In this document: in pieces, positions 35,647 to 39,665 of the stretch | Position numbering within the stretch: position 1 is the first letter of the stretch | Layout: every line of letters begins with the position of its first letter | DNA from: a bacterium | Lineage (GTDB): Bacteria; Patescibacteriota; Minisyncoccia; Minisyncoccales; UBA10102 | Assembly: GCA_030698665.1 (NCBI GenBank) | Contig: JAUYMI010000014.1 | Location: 1 to 39,665 of the forward strand | DNA: 39,665 nucleotides | Direction of reading: 5' to 3' | The notes under the pieces: model-generated | The model's input: only the letters and a program-made list of their open reading frames with translations | Databases searched by the model: none | Told to the model about the DNA's origin: nothing | Made by a program: the position numbers and the translations under genes

Positions 35647-35731
35647 GCCCGGGTGGCGGAACTGGCATACGCGCATCGCTTAAAACGATGTGCCGCAAGG
35701 CTTGTGGGTTCAAATCCCACCCCGGGCACCA
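35647..35731 (+). tRNA. tRNA-Leu(TAA), CCA encoded
   Basis: Stem CATCG/CGATG, loop CTTAAAA, long variable arm, acceptor GCCCGGG/CCCGGGC. Confidence 0.93.
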
Positions 35732-35735
35732 AAAC

Positions 35736-35761
35736 AAAACCACCTTTTGAAAGGTGGTTTT
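35736..35761 (+). terminator. Terminator after tRNA-Leu
   Basis: aaaaccaccttt-tg-aaaggtggtttt. Confidence 0.8.
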
Positions 35762-35773
35762 GTGCCCCCTGGC

Positions 35774-35830
35774 CGTGTTCTCGCCTCGCTGTCCTTCGGC
35801 AAGCTCAGGACATCGCTCGCAGAGAACACG
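35774..35830. repeat. Long imperfect inverted repeat (REP-like candidate)
   Basis: cgtgttctc...ctgtccttcggcaagctcaggacatcg...gagaacacg; outer 9-bp arms perfect, inner GTCCT/AGGAC. Confidence 0.65.
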
Positions 35831-35834
35831 CCCC

Positions 35835-35860
35835 TGAAAAGCAAAGCAGTTTGCTTTTCA
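35835..35860. terminator. Hairpin overlapping stop of the 3D-domain gene
   Basis: tgaaaagcaaa-gcag-tttgcttttca, 11-bp perfect arms. Confidence 0.7.
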
Positions 35861-36337
35861 GCCCTCCAGAACTTCAATGATGATTCTCTTCGCTCCAAAG
35901 TTGACGGCGTCTGTGGTGGAGGCGAACCAGACGTCCACCTGCCACTTCTTCCTCGGATGCATGCGGTCTTCAACGATGAAGATTCTGTTTCCAAAAACTT
36001 CGGGGAGCCTCACCTTTGTGCCAAAGGGGAGGAAGTTGGCGGCAATGATGCCGTCTCGAACCCTGGACCCCGAGGCCGTGGTGAACGGCGTTGAGTCGGT
36101 CTGGTCCGGAGTTGAAGAGTACGCGGTCGCAATGACCGGAATCTCTTGTACCACTTGGTATTCTGAGACGGGAAGGAGGGCGGTGTCAGACACGAGGGCG
36201 CTCCTTCCCTGGGTACTCAGGGGATCCTCTGCCATCTGGAGGCTGCTGCCTGAGGGGATTGACTCAAACAGGGGGGAAGATGTGAGAACAGCTAGGGTCA
36301 GAACGACCGGAACTGCCCTAAATGTGATGTGCTTCAT
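35858..36337 (-). CDS. 3D (Asp-Asp-Asp) domain secreted protein
   Basis: ATAYSSTPDQTDSTPFTTASGSRVRDGIIAANFLPFGTKVRLPEVFGNRIFIVEDRMHPRKKWQVDVWF; start taken at MKHITF. Confidence 0.83.
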   Translation of the reverse strand: MKHITFRAVPVVLTLAVLTSSPLFESIPSGSSLQMAEDPLSTQGRSALVSDTALLPVSEYQVVQEIPVIATAYSSTPDQTDSTPFTTASGSRVRDGIIAANFLPFGTKVRLPEVFGNRIFIVEDRMHPRKKWQVDVWFASTTDAVNFGAKRIIIEVLEG

Positions 36338-36366
36338 AATAAAATCCCAGATTCTGGGACGCTTGC

Positions 36367-36394
36367 AGTATAGCATACCCGTCAGAAAAGTCAA
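36367..36394 (-). promoter_or_regulatory. Promoter for the 3D-domain gene
   Basis: Reverse complement TTGACT - 16 nt - TATACT. Confidence 0.6.
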
Positions 36395-36449
36395 GAGGGG
36401 TGTCAATAGATGGTATGGAGGCCCCGATTTTTTCCACAGGTGGCAAAAT

Positions 36450-36477
36450 TTGACAGGGGTGGGTCGGGGTGTACAAT
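36450..36477 (+). promoter_or_regulatory. Promoter for nrdR / nrdJ
   Basis: TTGACA - 16 nt - TACAAT. Confidence 0.7.
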
Positions 36478-36494
36478 GAGAGGTGCGAGTCGCG

Positions 36495-36515
36495 GAATAC
36501 CATTGTATGGTATTC
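36495..36515. promoter_or_regulatory. Perfect palindrome in nrdR leader
   Basis: GAATACCAT-TGT-ATGGTATTC. Confidence 0.75.
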
Positions 36516-36525
36516 TTCCTATCTG

Positions 36526-36537
36526 TACTATATATTG
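36526..36537 (+). promoter_or_regulatory. NrdR-box-like sequence
   Basis: tactatatattg resembles the NrdR box ACACTATATATTGT. Confidence 0.5.
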
Positions 36538-36547
36538 ATGCCTCCTC

Positions 36548-37000
36548 ATGAAGTGCCCAATTTGTCAAGGCGAAACCAGAGTGGTCAATTCCAGGTCAGC
36601 TGAGCTAGGAGTAACGGTCAAGCGGAGGCGTGAGTGTGTAGCGTGCAGCCAGCGGTTCAGTACTTATGAGCGCATGAGCCTCACCGATCTGAGGGTCCGC
36701 AAGCGAAATGGCCAAAAAGAGCCATACTCCCGCCATAAGCTGGAGGGAGGGATCAGGAAGGCTACGGAAAAGCGTCCGATCTCAGGGCGGGACTTTGCCA
36801 AGCTCATCTTCGCCATTGAGCAGGACATTTTCAACCTGGGAGCTGAAACGGTTCCCTCCGAGCAGATAGGAAAGATTGTCCTCTCACACCTGAGAGCAAC
36901 AGATAAGGTCGCATATTTGAGATTTGCTTCCGTCTACCGCAACTTCAAGAGCCCCAAGGCCTTTGAGCGGGAGATTCAGAAGCTGGAAAAAGTATCATAA
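36548..37000 (+). CDS. nrdR: Transcriptional repressor NrdR
   Basis: MKCPICQGETRVVNSRSAELGVTVKRRRECVACSQRFSTYER + ATP-cone. Confidence 0.95.
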   Translation: MKCPICQGETRVVNSRSAELGVTVKRRRECVACSQRFSTYERMSLTDLRVRKRNGQKEPYSRHKLEGGIRKATEKRPISGRDFAKLIFAIEQDIFNLGAETVPSEQIGKIVLSHLRATDKVAYLRFASVYRNFKSPKAFEREIQKLEKVS

Positions 37001-37012
37001 CCCCATACCTAA

Positions 37013-39394
37013 ATGTTCAAACCGTCTCCAGAAGTTTCAGAAAAGGTAAATAGCAGATTCTCAGAGAACGCCCTGCGCATGATGCGCAAGCGATACCTCG
37101 TGCCGCTGGACAACGGAGGGCAGGAGATGCCAGCTGACATGTTTGAGCGGGCGGCAAACACGTTAGCTAAAGTAGAAACAAGATATGGGAAAGATGAGGC
37201 CTTTGCGGACAAGACCGCCAAGGAGTTTTTTGAGATTATGGCCAGCCGCGAGTACACGCCAGCGGGGCGCACGCTCACGAATGCCGGAGGCGAGACTCCC
37301 GTTGTTGCAAACTGCATTGTGCTCCCCATTGAGGATTCCATGGAGAGTATTTTTCAAACCTTAAAGGACGCCGCCCTTCTTCAGCAGGCAGGGTGCGGAC
37401 TCGGCTTTGACTTGTCCCAGATGAGGCCCGCCTACTCCCCCACCAAGAAATCCCGAGGAGTGGCGTCGGGACCCGTTTCTTTTTTGCGCGTATACGATGC
37501 GGCGTTCGGCACGATCAAACAGCAGGGCCGGCACGGAGCCAACATGGCCATGATGCGAGTGGATCACCCGGACGTTCTGGACTTCATACGAAGCAAGCAT
37601 CAGGAGGGGGATATTCGAAACTTCAACATCACCGTGACCGTTACAGACCGCTTCATGGAGCAGCTGGAAAAGGATCCCGACTCTTTATGGATGTGTGAGT
37701 TCAACGGCACAATGATGAAGCCCCATGACGTGAAGAGGCATCCGAACGGCTCTGTGTATGAGTTTAAGGAGGCGGATGTCACGGTCAGGGAGCTCTTTGA
37801 CGAACTCGTGGAATCAGCCTGGCTCAACGGAGAACCCGGGATCGCCTTCATTGATACCATCAACAGGACCAACCCGCTTCCGGGCCTGGGTCCAATCGCG
37901 GCGTCCAACCCCTGCGGAGAGCAGTTCCTCCACCCGTATGACAACTGCAACTTGGGGTCCGTCAACCTCGCTATGTTCGTGAAAGGAGGAGAGGTGAACT
38001 GGGAGCGTTTGGGTTTCGTGACCCGTACAGCCACGCGCCTCATGGACAACGTCATTGATATATTTGACTTCCCTGTTCCCCAGGTGACAGAGCTTGCTTT
38101 CAAGAACAGGAGGATTGGTCTGGGCATCATGGGATTTGCTGACATGCTGTTTCAGCTCGGCATCCGGTATGACTCAGAACAGGGCCTCAAGATGGGCGAG
38201 AAGGTTATGGGCTTCATCCAGAAAGAATCCCATGCCATGTCTCGCCAGCTGGCCGAGGAAAAGGGAGTGTTCGGGAACTGGGACAAGTCCGTGTATGGAA
38301 AAGAGGGAGTGAGGATGCGGAACGCCGCCCTCACAACCGTTGCCCCGACCGGCTCCATCTCCATGATGTTTGACTGTTCTTCCGGCGTTGAGCCAAACTT
38401 CGCCCTAGCCTATATCAAGCAGGATAAAGACGGCCAGCAGTACCGGTATCTCAATAAGTACTTTGCCTCGGCCATAGATAGGCTTGGGCTTTCAGAGGAG
38501 GACAAGGAAGAGGTTACTAGGGAGGTAATCGACAAGGGATCAGTTCAGCACATAGACAAGCTGCCAGAGGAGATTCGCAACACCTTTGTCGTCTCCATGG
38601 ACATTGCAGGGCATGACCACATGCGCATGCAGGCGGCTTTCCAGTCCCAGGTGGACAATTCCATCTCCAAGACCATCAACTTTAAGAACTCGGCCACCAA
38701 AGACGACGTCGCCTCCAGCTTCATTGAGGCCTGGAAGCTTGGGTGCAAGTCGTGCACGGTATACCGCGACGGAAGCCGGACAATCCAGATTTTGAACGTC
38801 GGAGACGGCAAGAACATCGTCTCAACGACCGAGGCTCCCTCAAAGAATGCCCGGGAAAAACAGGAGCCCGGCAAAGTCATCCCAAGAAAGAGGCCCGAGG
38901 TGATGTCAGGGAAGACCTATCGCATCAAGACGGGATACGGAAAACTCTACGTGACGATCAACGATGATGAAAAGGGCCAGCCCTTTGAGATGTTTGCGAC
39001 CATTGGCAAGTCAGGAGGGTTTTTTCAGGAGCAGTCAGAGGCCATCACCCGTCTCATCTCCTTGTCCTTGAGGTCTGGCATCTCCGTCGGGGAGGTCACA
39101 GGACATTTAAAGGGTATTCGGGGCCCCATGCCTGTGTTTACTGAAAAAGGAACCGTACTTTCTCTTCCTGACGCCTTAGGCCAGATACTAGAAGAGCATG
39201 TGGGTGTCATGCGGGAGGTGGAGGAGATCATTGAGCGTCCAGAAGACCAGAGTGTGCTTCCTCTTCACCGAAGTTCTCCAAAATCAGTTGCTGACTTTGG
39301 CTTCATGCCCGGATGTCCTGACTGCGGAGCTCCCCTCGTGATGGGAGAAGGATGTATCTCCTGCAAAGAGTGCGGGTTTTCCCGTTGTAGCTAA
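37013..39394 (+). CDS. nrdJ: Adenosylcobalamin-dependent (class II) ribonucleotide reductase
   Basis: EYTPAGRTLTNAG, GCGLGFDLSQMRP, NPCGEQFLHPYDNCNLGSVNL, TVAPTGSISMM; C-terminal zinc ribbon CPDCG...CKECG. Confidence 0.93.
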   Translation: MFKPSPEVSEKVNSRFSENALRMMRKRYLVPLDNGGQEMPADMFERAANTLAKVETRYGKDEAFADKTAKEFFEIMASREYTPAGRTLTNAGGETPVVANCIVLPIEDSMESIFQTLKDAALLQQAGCGLGFDLSQMRPAYSPTKKSRGVASGPVSFLRVYDAAFGTIKQQGRHGANMAMMRVDHPDVLDFIRSKHQEGDIRNFNITVTVTDRFMEQLEKDPDSLWMCEFNGTMMKPHDVKRHPNGSVYEFKEADVTVRELFDELVESAWLNGEPGIAFIDTINRTNPLPGLGPIAASNPCGEQFLHPYDNCNLGSVNLAMFVKGGEVNWERLGFVTRTATRLMDNVIDIFDFPVPQVTELAFKNRRIGLGIMGFADMLFQLGIRYDSEQGLKMGEKVMGFIQKESHAMSRQLAEEKGVFGNWDKSVYGKEGVRMRNAALTTVAPTGSISMMFDCSSGVEPNFALAYIKQDKDGQQYRYLNKYFASAIDRLGLSEEDKEEVTREVIDKGSVQHIDKLPEEIRNTFVVSMDIAGHDHMRMQAAFQSQVDNSISKTINFKNSATKDDVASSFIEAWKLGCKSCTVYRDGSRTIQILNVGDGKNIVSTTEAPSKNAREKQEPGKVIPRKRPEVMSGKTYRIKTGYGKLYVTINDDEKGQPFEMFATIGKSGGFFQEQSEAITRLISLSLRSGISVGEVTGHLKGIRGPMPVFTEKGTVLSLPDALGQILEEHVGVMREVEEIIERPEDQSVLPLHRSSPKSVADFGFMPGCPDCGAPLVMGEGCISCKECGFSRCS

Positions 39395-39397
39395 CCT

Positions 39398-39665
39398 ATG
39401 CTCTTTTACACGGGCAAAGGGGATAGGGGGACCTCACAGGTTGGGAACAGAAAGATTCCCAAGGACGCCCCGATCCTGTCTGCCCTGGGAGAGTTAGATG
39501 AGCTCAATTCCTTCCTGGGTCTCGTGAGGTCGCAGGTCCCCTCAAAGAGCCTCAGCGCCTCCTTGAGAGGGGTGCAGGAGACTCTCTTCATTGTCCAGGC
39601 CCAGGTGGCCGGGTTGATGTTTTCTGGAGCCAAAACCCCTGTGCTTTCTCCAGATAAGGTGCGGG
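39398..39665 (+). CDS. PduO-type cob(I)alamin adenosyltransferase, 3' truncated by window edge
   Basis: MLFYTGKGDRGTSQVGNRKIPKDAPILSALGELDELNSFLGL. Confidence 0.9.
   Translation, partial: MLFYTGKGDRGTSQVGNRKIPKDAPILSALGELDELNSFLGLVRSQVPSKSLSASLRGVQETLFIVQAQVAGLMFSGAKTPVLSPDKVR

Noticed and set aside
22565-35731. Group I introns in the tRNA genes as carriers of the endonucleases
   Set aside because: The 13 tRNAs assigned above read as continuous cloverleaves and the ORFs lie in spacers, so intron homing in its usual form does not fit.
36478-36547. Possible cobalamin riboswitch before nrdR/nrdJ
   Set aside because: Leader is about 65 nt, too short, and no B12-box-like sequence was seen.
1-39665. 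CRISPR array, rRNA genes, IS transposase or phage structural genes
   Set aside because: No regularly spaced repeats, rRNA core sequences, transposase motifs or phage modules were recognised.

Overview
The window looks like a Candidate Phyla Radiation / Patescibacteria-type (Parcubacteria-like) chromosome segment; this is inferred from gene content and small gene sizes, not from a database search. Left part (about 0.2-14 kb, mostly minus strand): the 3' end of a jag/R3H gene, then a CPR-type type IV secretion / pilus-like locus. It holds a VirB2-like domain fused to an M23 peptidase, VirB4 ATPase, PrgI-like protein, a large TrbL/VirB6-like protein and an FN3-like repeat protein ending in a VirB2-like membrane segment. 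Middle: ksgA, LysM-M23 peptidase, DksA/TraR zinc-finger protein, pnp, NYN-domain protein, rpsO, a stand-alone VirB2-like protein, CCA-adding enzyme, methyltransferase, FMN reductase, VKOR, nusA-tig-clpP and rny. Right: infB-rbfA, a 3D-domain protein, nrdR, class II RNR and a partial PduO-type cobalamin adenosyltransferase. I read 13 canonical tRNA genes and one degenerate tRNA-like sequence. The most striking observation is that four separate putative homing-endonuclease-type ORFs (two HTH + LAGLIDADG-like paralogs, one two-motif LAGLIDADG, one Zn-finger + homing-endonuclease-associated repeat + PD-(D/E)XK-like) each sit in a spacer between tRNA genes. All are on the plus strand, with stop codons within about 30 nt of, or inside, the 5' end of the next tRNA. 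No tRNA is interrupted by an intron. This is a candidate tRNA-spacer homing niche, with a decayed tRNA-like sequence next to one of the ORFs.
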